Positions 45,481 to 55,919 of a stretch of DNA of 64,000 nt are shown here, piece after piece. Position 1 is the stretch's first letter; the number at the start of each line of letters is the position of its first letter. This DNA comes from JAOTVV01 sp039591075. Lineage in GTDB: Bacteria > Gemmatimonadota > Gemmatimonadetes > Gemmatimonadales > GWC2-71-9. The notes under the pieces are model-generated. The model ran no database searches, was not told where the DNA came from, and saw only the letters and a list, made by a program, of their open reading frames with translations. Position numbers and translations under genes: made by a program. The DNA lies in assembly GCA_039591075.1 (NCBI GenBank), contig JBDHEI010000011.1:13245-77244 (forward strand), given 5' to 3'.

Positions 45481-46281
45481 ATGAGACGACTCGGATCGTT
45501 TCACCCAAGCCCCTGTGGGGGGGTGCTGGCGTTCGCGATCGTGGTGGGTGCTCTTCCAGCCGTCGCGCAGGAACCCCGCGAGCCATTCCCACCTGGGGTT
45601 ACGGATTCCGTCATCCAACGGGGCAGCGTGGTGTTCCGCGGATCCGCTCGGTGCGATGTGTGCCACGGCGCCGACGCGCACGGCACCGAAGACGGCCCGG
45701 ATCTCACCGACGACAAATGGCTCCGGGGCGAGGGCACGTTCAGCGAGATCCTCGATCGTGTCTTGCACGGCATGCCACGCCGGGATGCCAAGACCGGAAA
45801 GCCCATGCCCATGCGCGGCTGGGAGCTGGTGAGCGACGATGACGCGCGTGCCGTGGCGGCGTATGTGTGGAGCCTTAGTCGAGGGCGCGGTCCCGGGGGC
45901 GCCGCGCTCACACTCTTAGGATTTCCATTTTCATGGGAGGGTGCCGCTCTCCGCCGGGTCGTCATGCCGATCGGTCATCGAGGCCTGCAACAGCTGCCGA
46001 AACAGACGCAGCTGCACAGGCGTGTCCCACTCGCGTGCACCAATCTCTCGCTTCGCGATGACGCCGCGGCTGTCGATGATGAAGCTCTCCGGGACCCCCG
46101 TAGTTTGGTAGACGCGCTCGATACGGCCGGCCGGGTCGTGCAAGACGGTGAAGGTGAGGCCGCGCTGTTGTACCCAGTCAAGCACCTTCTTGGAGCTGCT
46201 CCGGTCGATGCTCACGGCCACGATCCTGAGGCCTTGAGAGGACAGCGCCTCGTGCAGTCGCTGCATGGACGGCATCTCTAG
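45481..46281 (+). CDS. Exported c-type cytochrome, frame probably broken near its C-terminus
   Basis: The conserved part is residues 1-142: signal peptide (cleavage near AVAQE), heme site CDVCHG with a methionine-rich distal region (GKPMPMRGW) and the usual closing helix (DDARAVAAYVWSLSR). A single-heme cytochrome of this type should end here. Instead the frame runs on for 117 codons antisense to the tlpA gene (351 nt overlap), and that tail looks non-coding. Removing one G from the GGGGG at 45895-45899 would end the gene at 45919, giving 145 residues. I read this as a one-base error or frameshift. Confidence 0.65.
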   Translation: MRRLGSFHPSPCGGVLAFAIVVGALPAVAQEPREPFPPGVTDSVIQRGSVVFRGSARCDVCHGADAHGTEDGPDLTDDKWLRGEGTFSEILDRVLHGMPRRDAKTGKPMPMRGWELVSDDDARAVAAYVWSLSRGRGPGGAALTLLGFPFSWEGAALRRVVMPIGHRGLQQLPKQTQLHRRVPLACTNLSLRDDAAAVDDEALRDPRSLVDALDTAGRVVQDGEGEAALLYPVKHLLGAAPVDAHGHDPEALRGQRLVQSLHGRHL

Positions 46282-46575
46282 CTCGCACGGTTTGCACCAG
46301 GTAGCCCAGACATTCAGGAGCACCACGTAGCCCCGGAAGTCCGCCAAGCGCACGGTGTCGCCGGTCCTGACGTCACTGGCCTGGATTGCCGGCGCCTTCC
46401 GTCCGGGGACGACACCCCCTGAGTCGGTGGTGACGGAGAGCGCCGCTCCGAGCGCGAGTCCCAGAGTGAACACGATGACGGTGACCGTGATCCATCTGGC
46501 GCGGGCGGGTCTCGGGGGACCGCCTCCCTCCCTCCGCAGAGGTGAAGACTCGGAACGGTCGTGCTCGAACGTCAT
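45931..46575 (-). CDS. TlpA/ResA-like membrane-anchored thioredoxin
   Basis: 214 residues. One N-terminal membrane anchor (WITVTVIVFTLGLALGAAL) and a periplasmic thioredoxin fold with the active site WATWCKPC (Cys94, Cys97) and the cis-Pro region GVPESFIIDSRG. It keeps thiols reduced in the periplasm, e.g. for heme or copper centre assembly. Last gene of the Cus operon, 135 nt after the Met-rich lipoprotein gene; a role in copper-protein maturation or thiol protection is inferred. Confidence 0.88.
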   Translation of the reverse strand: MTFEHDRSESSPLRREGGGPPRPARARWITVTVIVFTLGLALGAALSVTTDSGGVVPGRKAPAIQASDVRTGDTVRLADFRGYVVLLNVWATWCKPCELEMPSMQRLHEALSSQGLRIVAVSIDRSSSKKVLDWVQQRGLTFTVLHDPAGRIERVYQTTGVPESFIIDSRGVIAKREIGAREWDTPVQLRLFRQLLQASMTDRHDDPAESGTLP

Positions 46576-46710
46576 CGGATCTCCCAACGAGGGGCGTACC
46601 GTGGGACCGTCACCACCCGTACCTGTTTCATCTCTCGCACCGCCTTGCGCTGGCGTCGGTGCTCCACCGCAGCGTGCAGAACCGCTAACCGATGTCTCCC
46701 CAGGATTCTC

Positions 46711-47238
46711 CTACGCCGTAGCGAACGTGAAGACCATGCCGTAGGTCCCGTTCGCATGCTGCCAGCCGGGGCCGGTCATGTCGTTCATCATCATGCCACC
46801 CTGCATGGACCGCTGGTCCATCATCTGCTGGGTGACCCAGCTGCCGCCCATGCCCGGCCCATGCTGCTCGAGATCGATCACATGTCCGTCGGCGTCCATC
46901 ATGGCGCCACCGATGTGAAGGGTGTAGCTCATCCCGGACTCGAGCGGCATCGCGGGGGTGAACGTGAGACTGGTCCGGTCGGCGGACCAGCTCCAGGTAC
47001 CGTCGACGAGCGGCCCGGCAACGTCGGCGCCCCGGTGCAGCGCCACATACATCGTCATCTGCATCGGACCGCCGAACTGCATGGTAATCCCGGTCTGTGG
47101 ATCGACGCCCGTCTCCCCCCCTGTTGGGGAAACCGAGAGGAGCGTGGTTGGCGCCGTCGTGGGTGCTGTCGCGTCGCTGCATCCCAGCCCGAACCCCGCT
47201 GCCCCCAGGGTGGTGAGGAGAATGGTACGTGTCTTCAT
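46711..47238 (-). CDS. Methionine-rich lipoprotein with Ig-like domain, in Cus operon
   Basis: 175 residues. Lipobox GLGC, then a bacterial Ig-like beta sandwich (VSPTGGETGVDPQTGITMQF, LTFTPAMPLESGMSYTL). The C-terminal 50 residues are rich in Met, His and Gly (MMDQRSMQGGMMMNDM), a composition that binds Cu(I) or Ag(I). Located 20 nt after the PII-like gene. Inferred role: periplasmic copper or silver buffer or chaperone handing metal to the CusBA pump. Confidence 0.78.
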   Translation of the reverse strand: MKTRTILLTTLGAAGFGLGCSDATAPTTAPTTLLSVSPTGGETGVDPQTGITMQFGGPMQMTMYVALHRGADVAGPLVDGTWSWSADRTSLTFTPAMPLESGMSYTLHIGGAMMDADGHVIDLEQHGPGMGGSWVTQQMMDQRSMQGGMMMNDMTGPGWQHANGTYGMVFTFATA

Positions 47239-47258
47239 GTGGAATCGTCGCTCCTTCT

Positions 47259-47609
47259 CTACCGCAGGGCCTCGAGCCCTGTGGTGCCGTTGATGATTTT
47301 GGTGACGCCGAGCACGGGGCGGACAGATACGATCCCGTCTCCCTGGCGTCCGGTACGCGCGGCGCGGGCGATCAGTTCGGTGAACATCTCGCACCGCTCC
47401 CCGCCGCAGATGAATTGGATCTCGGCTTTGTCCGAGTACGCCGAACCCTCCTCGAGCGAGAGCCGCTCTGTCGCTGGATCGACCCCGGCACCGATGGCGT
47501 GCACGCGGGTGACTGTGAGCCGAGGAAGTCCAGATTCCTTCAGGGTCCGGACCACGCGGTCGAGCATCTCCGGACGCACAATTGCGCGGATCTCCACCAT
47601 GTCGCTCAT
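47259..47609 (-). CDS. PII-like signalling protein in the Cus operon
   Basis: 116-residue PII-fold protein. The B-loop TGRQGDG and the end VRPVLGVTKIINGTTG fit PII ATP-binding sites. The T-loop (GAGVDPATERLSLEEGSAYSD) lacks the RYRG motif of GlnB/GlnK, so uridylylation is not expected. It lies 12 nt after cusA and has AGGAGG 8 nt before the ATG. PII-like proteins occur with metal RND pumps in other genomes, where their ligand is unclear; here a pump regulator that reads nucleotide or metal is inferred. Confidence 0.85.
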   Translation of the reverse strand: MSDMVEIRAIVRPEMLDRVVRTLKESGLPRLTVTRVHAIGAGVDPATERLSLEEGSAYSDKAEIQFICGGERCEMFTELIARAARTGRQGDGIVSVRPVLGVTKIINGTTGLEALR

Positions 47610-47621
47610 GACTGAGGCCTC

Positions 47622-50600
47622 CTAATCCGGGGGAGCCAACGCGAGGTCGTCGCGCAGGGCCTCCCGTGCGCCGATCTCCGGCCGGCGGTGTACTTGCCAG
47701 CGCCGCCACAGGAGATAGATCGCCGGAATCACGACAAGGGTGAGAACCGTTGCCGTGATCATTCCGCCCACCATCGGCGAAGCGATGCGCTTCATGACAT
47801 CGGCACCGGTGCCGGCGCTCCACATAATGGGTGCCAGCCCGGCGATGATCGCTGTCACGGTCATGATCACCGGGCGCAGACGCTCGAGCGCGCCCTCGCG
47901 CACCGCGTCGGCGACATCCGCCGCAGTGCGCATCCGGCCGTCGAGGCTTCGGCGGTGGAATGCCTCGTCGAGGTAGATGAGCATCACCACTCCGGTCTCA
48001 GCGGCGACCCCGGCGAGGGCGATGAAACCGACCCAGACCGCGACGCTCGTGTTGTAGCCTAACAGCCACAGAAACCAAATGCCGCCCACCAGCGAGAAGG
48101 GCAGCGCGAGCATGACGATGAGGGATTCCGCAACGCCACGGAAGTTGAGGTACAACAAGAGGAAGATGATTCCTAGCGTCACGGGAACCACGAGCTTCAG
48201 TTTCTGCGTCACCCGCTGCATGAACTCGTACTGGCCACTCCAAACGACCGTGTATCCCGTGGGAAGAGCGAGTTGTTGGGAGACGACACGCTGCGCGTCG
48301 CGCACGTAGCTGCCGACGTCGACACCCTCGATGTCGACGAACACCGTCGTCACCGGGAACGCGTTCTCGGTCTTTACGGCCATGGGGCCCTGAAGGAACT
48401 CGATCTTCGCGATTTGCCCCAGAGGGATCTGCGTGCCTCGCATCGTCGGCACGAGCACATCTCGCAACTGCTCCACATCGCCACGCAGCTCCCGAGGGTA
48501 TCGCACGTTGACCGCATAACGCTCGCGCCCCTCTACCGTCACCGCGGCATCCATGCCGCCGACTGTGGCCATGATGGCGGAATGGACGTCGCCCACGTTG
48601 AGTCCATAGCGGGCGGCGAGCTCCCGATCGATGTCGATATCCACGTAGTACCCGGACACTCCTCGTTCGGCGAACGCGCTCCGCGTGCCGGGGACGTCCT
48701 GCATGATGCGTTCGACCCGCTCCCCCAGCGCCTGGAGCGTGTCGAGATCCGGGCCGAAGATCTTGATGCCAACCGCGGTGCGGACCCCCGTCGCGAGCAT
48801 GTCGATACGCCCCTTGATCGGCATGGTCCAGGCGTTTGTCACTCCTGGCATCTGTACGGCGCGGTCCATCTCAGCAATGAGCCGATTGTAACTCATCCCC
48901 TTGCGCCACTGCTCTTCGGGTCTGAGCGTGATCGTCGTCTCGAACATGTCCAGCGGTGCCGGGTCTGTGGCCGTCGTGGCGCGACCCGCCTTGCCGAGTA
49001 CGGTCTCCACTTCGGGAAAGGACGCGAGGACGCTGTCCTGCCATCGCATCATCTCCCGCGCCTGCGCGATCGACACGCCCGGCACCGTGGTGGGCATGAA
49101 CAGAACCGATCCTTCGTGCAGCTCTGGCATGAACTCGCTGCCCAGACGCTGCCACGGAAGCGCTGTGGCAGCGAGAACCACGACCGCCCCCGCCACCACG
49201 ACCCACGGCCGGCGAACCGCGAACGCGATGATGGGGCGGTAGACCCAGCGGAGCGCTCGGTTCAGCGGATTTCGACCTTCGGGTCGGATCTTCCCCTTGA
49301 TCAGGTACCCCATGAGAACCGGGACGAGCGTGATCGAAAGAAAGGCGGAACCGGCCATGGCGAACGTCTTCGTGAACGCCAGCGGCTTGAACAGCCGTCC
49401 CTCCTGCTGCTCCAGTGAGAAGACCGGTAGGAAGCTGAACGTGATGATAAGGAGGGAGAAGAAGAGCGGTGGGCCAACCTGCTTCGCGCTCTCCAGTACG
49501 ATCTCCCACTGCGACCGTCCCTCGCCGGCCGCTCGTTCGAGGTGCTTGTGCATGTTCTCGATCATCACGATCGCGGCATCCACCATCGCCCCGAGGGCAA
49601 TCGCGATTCCGCCCAGGCTCATGATGTTGGCGTTCACCCCGATCATGCGCATCACGATGAACGAGATCAGGATACCCAAGGGCAGGGTAATGATCGCCAC
49701 GAGCGCCGATCGCGCGTGCAGCAGGAACAGCACGGCGACCGCCGCAATGATGAGCGATTCCTCGATCAGCTTGTCCCGAAGGTTGTCGATGGCCCGGTGG
49801 ATGAGGTCGCTGCGGTCGTAGGCCGTTCGAATGTGCACCCCAGCCGGCAAGCCCTGCTGGATGGTGACGATGCGCTCCTTGACCGCCTCGATGGTCTTGA
49901 GTGCGTCGGAGCCGAATCGCATCACGACGATGCCCGCGACCGCCTCGCCGCGCCCGTTCCAGTCGGCGGCGCCGCGCCGCGGCGCGGGTCCGATCTGCAC
50001 GTTCGCGACGTCCGCGACCCGGATGGGTGTCCCATCCATGGTGGCGCCGACGGTGACGTTCTCGATGTCCGGAATGCCCTTGAGATAGCCCAGGCCGCGG
50101 ATCATGTACTCGCGACCGCTCATCTCGAGCACACGCGCGCCGATGTCGACGTTGTGGGCTGCGATCGCGCTGACGACTCGCATGACCGGGATGTCGAACG
50201 CCCGTAACCGCTCGGGGTTTACCTCGACCTGGTATTGCCTGACGAACCCGCCGACGCTCGCCACCTCTGAGACACCCGGCACGGAGGTGAGCTGATACCG
50301 GATGTACCAGTCCTGGAGCGTGCGAAGCTCTGCCAGGTCCAGGCTGTCCGACTCCAACACGTACTCGAAGACCCAGCCTACTCCGGTGGCATCGGGCCCC
50401 AGCGTGGGCTCGACCCCCGGGGGCAGCTGCTGGCGGATGCCGTTCAGGTACTCGAGCACCCGGGAACGCGCCCAGTAGATGTCGGTGCCGTCCTCGAAGA
50501 TCACGTACACAAGGCTCAGGCCGAAGAACGAGAATGCCCGCACCACCCGCGCCCCAGGCACCTTGAGCATCTCCGACGCAATCGGGTACGTGATCTGGTC

Positions 50601-50778
50601 TTCGACGATCTCCGGAGCTTGCTCGCTGAAGTCTGTCTGCACGATCACCTGGACGTCCGAGAGATCGGGGATGGCGTCCAGCGGAGTGGTCCGCATGGCC
50701 CACACACCAGCACCGATCAGGCCCGCGGTGGCCAGGAGCACGAGGCCGCGGTTGCGGAGCGACCACGCGATGACCGCG

Positions 50779-50786
<8 letters not shown>
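47622..50786 (-). CDS. cusA: CusA-type heavy-metal RND efflux pump
   Basis: Inner-membrane proton-driven pump of the HME-RND family, 1054 residues. Twelve membrane helices in two halves; the TM4 motif GAMVDAAIVMIENMHKHLE carries the Asp and Glu of the proton relay, and its form is that of Cu(I)/Ag(I) CusA and not the divalent CzcA type. MINAVIAWSLRNR opens the first helix. The start at 50786 overlaps the end of cusB by 8 nt. The frame stays open to 51035 through the cusB homopolymer, but that part is not CusA. Works with CusB and the OMF to export copper or silver. Confidence 0.95.
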
Positions 50787-51968
<1,182 letters not shown>

Positions 51969-51972
<4 letters not shown>

Positions 51973-53249
51973 TGCGTACCTCCCAGGTCCCCGGCCACCA
52001 GCGCCTCGAGGGCGGCAACAGCGCTGTGATACTCGGCTGCCAGCCTGACGGACTCGATCTCGTATCGGTTGACGGTCATCTCGTTCTCCACCAGTGTCAT
52101 GTAATCGACGCGCCCAACTCGGTATGCAGAAAGCGCCGACTCGACTGCGGCCCGCGCCTGTGGCAGCACACTGTTGGCGTACAGGTCTGCCAGGTTCCGA
52201 GCCCGCTCGGCGTCTGCCCGTAGCTCCGTGACCTCCGCGAACGTCTCGTTGTAGAGGTCCTGCTCCATCGCCTCCTCCATGGTTCGCATCGCCGCCATCT
52301 CGCGGCGCATCGGGAGCTGCCGCGCGCCAGCCCACAGCGGAATGCTCACTCCAACCATGAGTGTGGCCATGTCGTCGAACTGCGGACGCTGCCCGTAGCC
52401 GACGGTCACCATGAACTCGGGGTAGAGTTCGCGGCGCGCCTGCCGATAGCCGGCCTCAGCGGCTTCGACTCGGGCGCGGGCAGCGTGGAGGGCGGGCCGC
52501 GACTGTACTGCCAGCGTCATGAGGGAGTCGACGGACGGGAGCGCATCGCCGGGAGCCGGCAACTCCAACGCCGGGATCGCGGTCGTCGCCTCCCGCCCAA
52601 GAAGCGCATTGAGCCGCGCTCCCATGGCCACCCGGTCCTGCTCCATCACCGTGATGTCCTCGGTCATTCGCGCCACCGTGATTTGGGCCTGGAGGACGTC
52701 CTGCTGGAGACCGCTGCCCACGGTGTACATCGTCGTGGAGACGTCGAGGAAGTTCCGCAGCAGCTCCCGGGTGTCCCGCATTACGTCCAGCGCCCGGTCC
52801 ATGAAGGCGAGGCGGTTGTAGATGCCCGTCACGCGCGCCACCAAGCTCCGCTCAATCTCTTCGGCGTCGAGCGCTTCGGCAGTGGCCAGATGGCGTGCCC
52901 GCTCTTGCTTGAATCCGAGTTGCCCCGGCCATGGGAAGCGCTGCGTGAGCTGTACCGAGTTCATCGTCATCGGCTCACTGGTCCCGAATCCGCCGACCGG
53001 GCGATTCATGAGACTGAACGACAGCTGGGGATCAGGCAGGGCGCCCGCCTGCGGCACGCGTTCGGCGGCGGCATCGGCCCTGAGCCGCGCGGCGCGCAGC
53101 ATCGGGTTGGCGTCACGAACCAGGGCCACGGCGTCGGCCAACTGCAGCGTGTCGGACGACACCTGCTGTGCCGCTCCGGGATTCGTACCGCCAAGGAGTG
53201 CGACGATCAGCGCACCCGTCACCTGCCAGGTTAGGTGCCCGGGCGCCAT
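51969..53249 (-). CDS. CusC/TolC-family outer-membrane efflux factor
   Basis: Outer-membrane channel of the OEP/TolC family, 426 residues. Signal peptide (GALIVALLGGTNPGAAQQ), then the two structural repeats with long helices, visible as heptad-like stretches (LVRDANPMLRAARLRADAAAERV and VQSRPALHAARARVEAAEAGY). The start at 53249 is supported by GGAG 8 nt upstream; earlier in-frame ATG (53294) and TTG (53321) codons have no ribosome site. First gene of the pump operon, coupled to cusB through ATGA. Confidence 0.9.
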
Positions 53250-53322
53250 CGGTCCTCTCCGCTCGTCCAGGATGCCGATCTCTGTGTTCTTCATGTCAGG
53301 CCGAGTCTCTTGGTTATCCAAC

Positions 53323-53344
53323 GTCGTCGGTAGGTCGTCGGTGG
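53323..53344 (-). promoter_or_regulatory. Two 11-bp direct repeats upstream of the Cus operon
   Basis: GTCGTCGGTAG and GTCGTCGGTGG are head to tail with one-helical-turn spacing, followed by a weaker third copy (53345-53355), 74-106 nt before the OMF start. Such phased repeats are typical regulator sites; binding protein unknown, the two-component system next door is a candidate. Confidence 0.35.
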
Positions 53345-53584
53345 TCTCGGTAATCTAGGCGATGTGGGCAGAACCTCGGGTCGCGTCGCTGTTCCTCGGA
53401 TTCGGCCATGCGACACGGCCCGCCAGCCCTGCCCACACCCATCTCTCCTCGCCTACCATCCGCGGCTCTGTTGGGCAGACTTCGGGCCGCTCGGTGGCAC
53501 GGTGGCTAACGTGTTGAAAGACCTGGAGTTGCAGTGTTCCGCCGCGGCGCGCGACTGCGCGAATTCGCGTGGCCCCACGCACTT

Positions 53585-53608
53585 GGTGAGGGAAATGCCC
53601 CGCCCGCT
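53585..53608 (+). promoter_or_regulatory. Shared island motif, copy 1
   Basis: GGTGAGGGAAATGCCCCG followed by CCCGCT. The core GGGAAATGCCCCG is repeated exactly at 60768-60780 and nearly at 61671-61690. Confidence 0.35.
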
Positions 53609-53649
53609 ATCCGTGTGGGGAAGCTTGGAACCCTCCCACTCACCTAACG

Positions 53650-53940
53650 CTAGGGATTGGCGGCATACCACGGGGCGGGCGGGCGCTCAACGGCATAGCC
53701 TCGGGCCTCGATCGCCTGCAGGATCTCGACGGCGGTGGTCGCCCACGGGTCGAACGTGAGGACGACTCGCTCCGTGACCGGATTGACGGTCACATCTACC
53801 ACCCCCGGTAGCTCACGGACGCGCTTGGCCAAAGTCGCTGCGGCCGCCGCGCACGGGAGATCGGACACCCGGAACACGACGCGGACGACCTGCACCGCTC
53901 CTGCACGTTTGTTGGGTGACTCCCCGTGCGGCAATCTCAT
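53650..53940 (-). CDS. HMA-like domain protein with degenerate metal site
   Basis: 96 residues with the ferredoxin-like fold of heavy-metal-associated domains: VVRVVFRVSDLPC, a helix, ELPGVVDVTVNPVTERVVLTFDP and ILQAIEARGYAVE. The metal loop reads DLPCAAAAA, so the second Cys of the usual CxxC is missing and tight Cu(I) binding by one domain is unlikely. GGAGG precedes the ATG. Lies between the Cus operon and the two-component system; could act as a sensor or dimeric chaperone. Confidence 0.8.
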   Translation of the reverse strand: MRLPHGESPNKRAGAVQVVRVVFRVSDLPCAAAAATLAKRVRELPGVVDVTVNPVTERVVLTFDPWATTAVEILQAIEARGYAVERPPAPWYAANP

Positions 53941-53992
53941 GGCAGCCTCCAGACAACGTGAATCGCCCCGCGGACGGGACCGGGCCTTGCAC

Positions 53993-54010
53993 CCTGACCT
54001 CTAGGACAGG
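53993..54010. promoter_or_regulatory. 18-bp dyad in divergent promoter region
   Basis: CCTGACC/GGACAGG with 4-nt centre (one mismatch) between the divergent HMA-like and histidine-kinase genes. Candidate operator on symmetry alone. Confidence 0.3.
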
Positions 54011-54107
54011 CAACTTGGGAGCCACGGTCGATGAAAGCCGACTCGTCAGTGGCGCAAGGAGTTACGCCATCTCAGACCGATTCTCGAATCGCACGCGGCC
54101 GGGGTCG

Positions 54108-55919
54108 ATGCCCCGAGGATCGGGGGATTTCACTCGGTTGGGGTCCGCTAGCCGCGTGGCAGCGGGGGCTCGATCCCGCCTCCCACTCGGCACGAGAGTC
54201 ATGCTGCTGCTCGTCGCGTTCGGTGCCATTCCACTCGCCGCGGCGATCGCGATCGGCTACACCGTGAGCCGCAGTGTAATCATGCGTCAGGCACAGAGCG
54301 CGTTGCGGGAGCTGACGCGCCAGCAGGCCGTCCATATCGCAACGGAACTCACGCGAGAACAGCTCATTCTCCGTACGATCACCGGCCACGTCGGACCCCT
54401 TCCGGACACCGATCTCTCCGCCGCCATGGTGGCCGATCGACTGCAACAGAGCCTGCCCGAGGGTGGCGTGTTCGACGGTCTGCGGCTGGTGCGGCGTGAC
54501 GGGGCGATCCTCGCGAGCGTGGCCTTGCGCAACGTCGCTCCCCACTGGCCGTCCGAAGCGCCGGCCGCGGATTGGACGGATCGCCGGGTCGTGGTGCACT
54601 GGGAGGGCGAGCGGGCCTTGGCGTACCTCCTGGCCGCACCCCTGACCTCCACAAGTGAGGTGTGGCTCGAAGGCCATGTGCGCGCGGAGGACTTCGGCCG
54701 GTTGTTCGCCATCCCGGCCCACCTTCTGGGGGATGTGGAATCGGCCGTGCTCCATGGGGACGGCAGGTTGATCCTGGTCACGCACGAGCACGCCGGACCC
54801 GATTTGCGGAAGATCCTGAGCGGGGCGAGTGGCACTGGAAGCCTCGCTGACACCACCGTGCGGCGACGTCGGATCGGTGAGGAGGAGTCGCTCGTGGCCG
54901 CATCGGAGATCGTGGGGACGCCGTGGCACTTCACTGCCGCGCTCCCCCTGCACGCGGCCCTGGCACCGCTGGCGTCGTTCCGCAACGCTGCGCTGGTGGC
55001 GGCATCGGCCCTGGTGGTGCTAATCGGGATCACCGCGGTCCTCGCCACTCGCTCGGTGAGCACGCCGCTCCGGGAGCTGGCGAGTGCGGCGCGCCGGTTC
55101 GGGCGGGGTGATCCGCCGGGACCGCTGCCGCGATCGGGGGCCGTGGAGGTGCAGCAGCTGGTGGACGCCTTTCGGCAGATGGCGGCGGACCTCGAGCGCT
55201 CCCGGACAGAGATCGAGCAGTTGCACCAACAAGACATGGAACGCGCGCAGCAGCTCGCGACGGTGGGCGAAATGGCCAGTGGCATCGCCCACGAGGTCCG
55301 CAATCCGCTCACGGGCGTGCTTGGGGCGCTCGAATTGGCAGTGCGACACCTCGCGGCCGGTAGCCCGGCCGTCTCTCTCCTGGAGGAAGCGCAGGATCAG
55401 CTCAAGCGGATCGAGACGACGACCACCCAGCTCCTCAGGTACGCGCGTCCGCCCCAGCTCAAACGGGTGGTCGTCGACCCCAACGGGCTGGTGGAGCGCG
55501 CGGCGCGGATCGTGGAGCCCCACGCGAAGCGTGCAGGAGTGCACGTCGCGCTCGAGCTGGTTCCGCCCGGTCTGTCTGTCCGGGTCGATCCGGAGTTGAT
55601 GGTGCAGGTGCTGGTGAACCTGATGCTCAACGGGATCGACGCCTCGCGCTCCGCGGACACGCTCGCGGTGTCGGTCGTCCATCGACCCCCCGAGGTGCAG
55701 ATGGGCATTCGGGATGCGGGTGCCGGTGTTCCGGCCGAGATCCAGGCGGACATCTTTCGTCCGTTCTTCACCACCAAACATCAGGGTACCGGTCTTGGGC
55801 TGCCGATCTCGCGACAGATCGTGGAACGTCACGGCGGGCGGCTGGACCTGCGTGCCGCGCCTGAGGGTGGCGCGATCTTCGTGGTCGTGCTGCCGCAGGC
55901 GGCGGAAGAGGAGCCATAA
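54108..55919 (+). CDS. NtrB/ZraS-type membrane sensor histidine kinase
   Basis: About 603 residues. TM1 (VMLLLVAFGAIPLAAAIAIGY), a large periplasmic sensor region (about 65-285), TM2 (AALVAASALVVLIGITAVLA), HAMP, then HisKA with His in GIAHEVRNPLTG and a HATPase (NLMLNGIDAS, DAGAGVP, GTGLGLPISRQIVERHGG). Layout resembles ZraS/AtoS kinases, which report on envelope metal or stress. The stop overlaps the ATG of the NtrC-type regulator. The start is uncertain; the frame is open to 53916. Confidence 0.9.
   Translation: MPRGSGDFTRLGSASRVAAGARSRLPLGTRVMLLLVAFGAIPLAAAIAIGYTVSRSVIMRQAQSALRELTRQQAVHIATELTREQLILRTITGHVGPLPDTDLSAAMVADRLQQSLPEGGVFDGLRLVRRDGAILASVALRNVAPHWPSEAPAADWTDRRVVVHWEGERALAYLLAAPLTSTSEVWLEGHVRAEDFGRLFAIPAHLLGDVESAVLHGDGRLILVTHEHAGPDLRKILSGASGTGSLADTTVRRRRIGEEESLVAASEIVGTPWHFTAALPLHAALAPLASFRNAALVAASALVVLIGITAVLATRSVSTPLRELASAARRFGRGDPPGPLPRSGAVEVQQLVDAFRQMAADLERSRTEIEQLHQQDMERAQQLATVGEMASGIAHEVRNPLTGVLGALELAVRHLAAGSPAVSLLEEAQDQLKRIETTTTQLLRYARPPQLKRVVVDPNGLVERAARIVEPHAKRAGVHVALELVPPGLSVRVDPELMVQVLVNLMLNGIDASRSADTLAVSVVHRPPEVQMGIRDAGAGVPAEIQADIFRPFFTTKHQGTGLGLPISRQIVERHGGRLDLRAAPEGGAIFVVVLPQAAEEEP

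Larger units (their letters stand above)
53250..53649. other. 400-nt regulatory region upstream of the Cus operon
   Basis: No gene seen. Holds the direct repeats at 53323-53344 close to the pump operon, a perfect 12-bp palindrome CGCGAATTCGCG at 53558-53569, and the motif GGGAAATGCCCCG (53590-53602) that recurs elsewhere in this island. Promoter boxes are not obvious. Confidence 0.6.

Noticed and set aside
45920..46281. C-terminal extension of the cytochrome c frame
   Set aside because: Antisense to conserved tlpA; no protein-like features; explained by a one-base frameshift.
48871..50766. 631-codon open frame on the minus strand inside cusA
   Set aside because: Same strand as cusA but another frame; composition is a shadow and cusA is complete.
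53250..53649. Sigma-54 promoter (TGGCAC-N5-TTGC) before the Cus operon
   Set aside because: Looked for because an NtrC-type regulator is adjacent; no match with the right spacing was found by eye.
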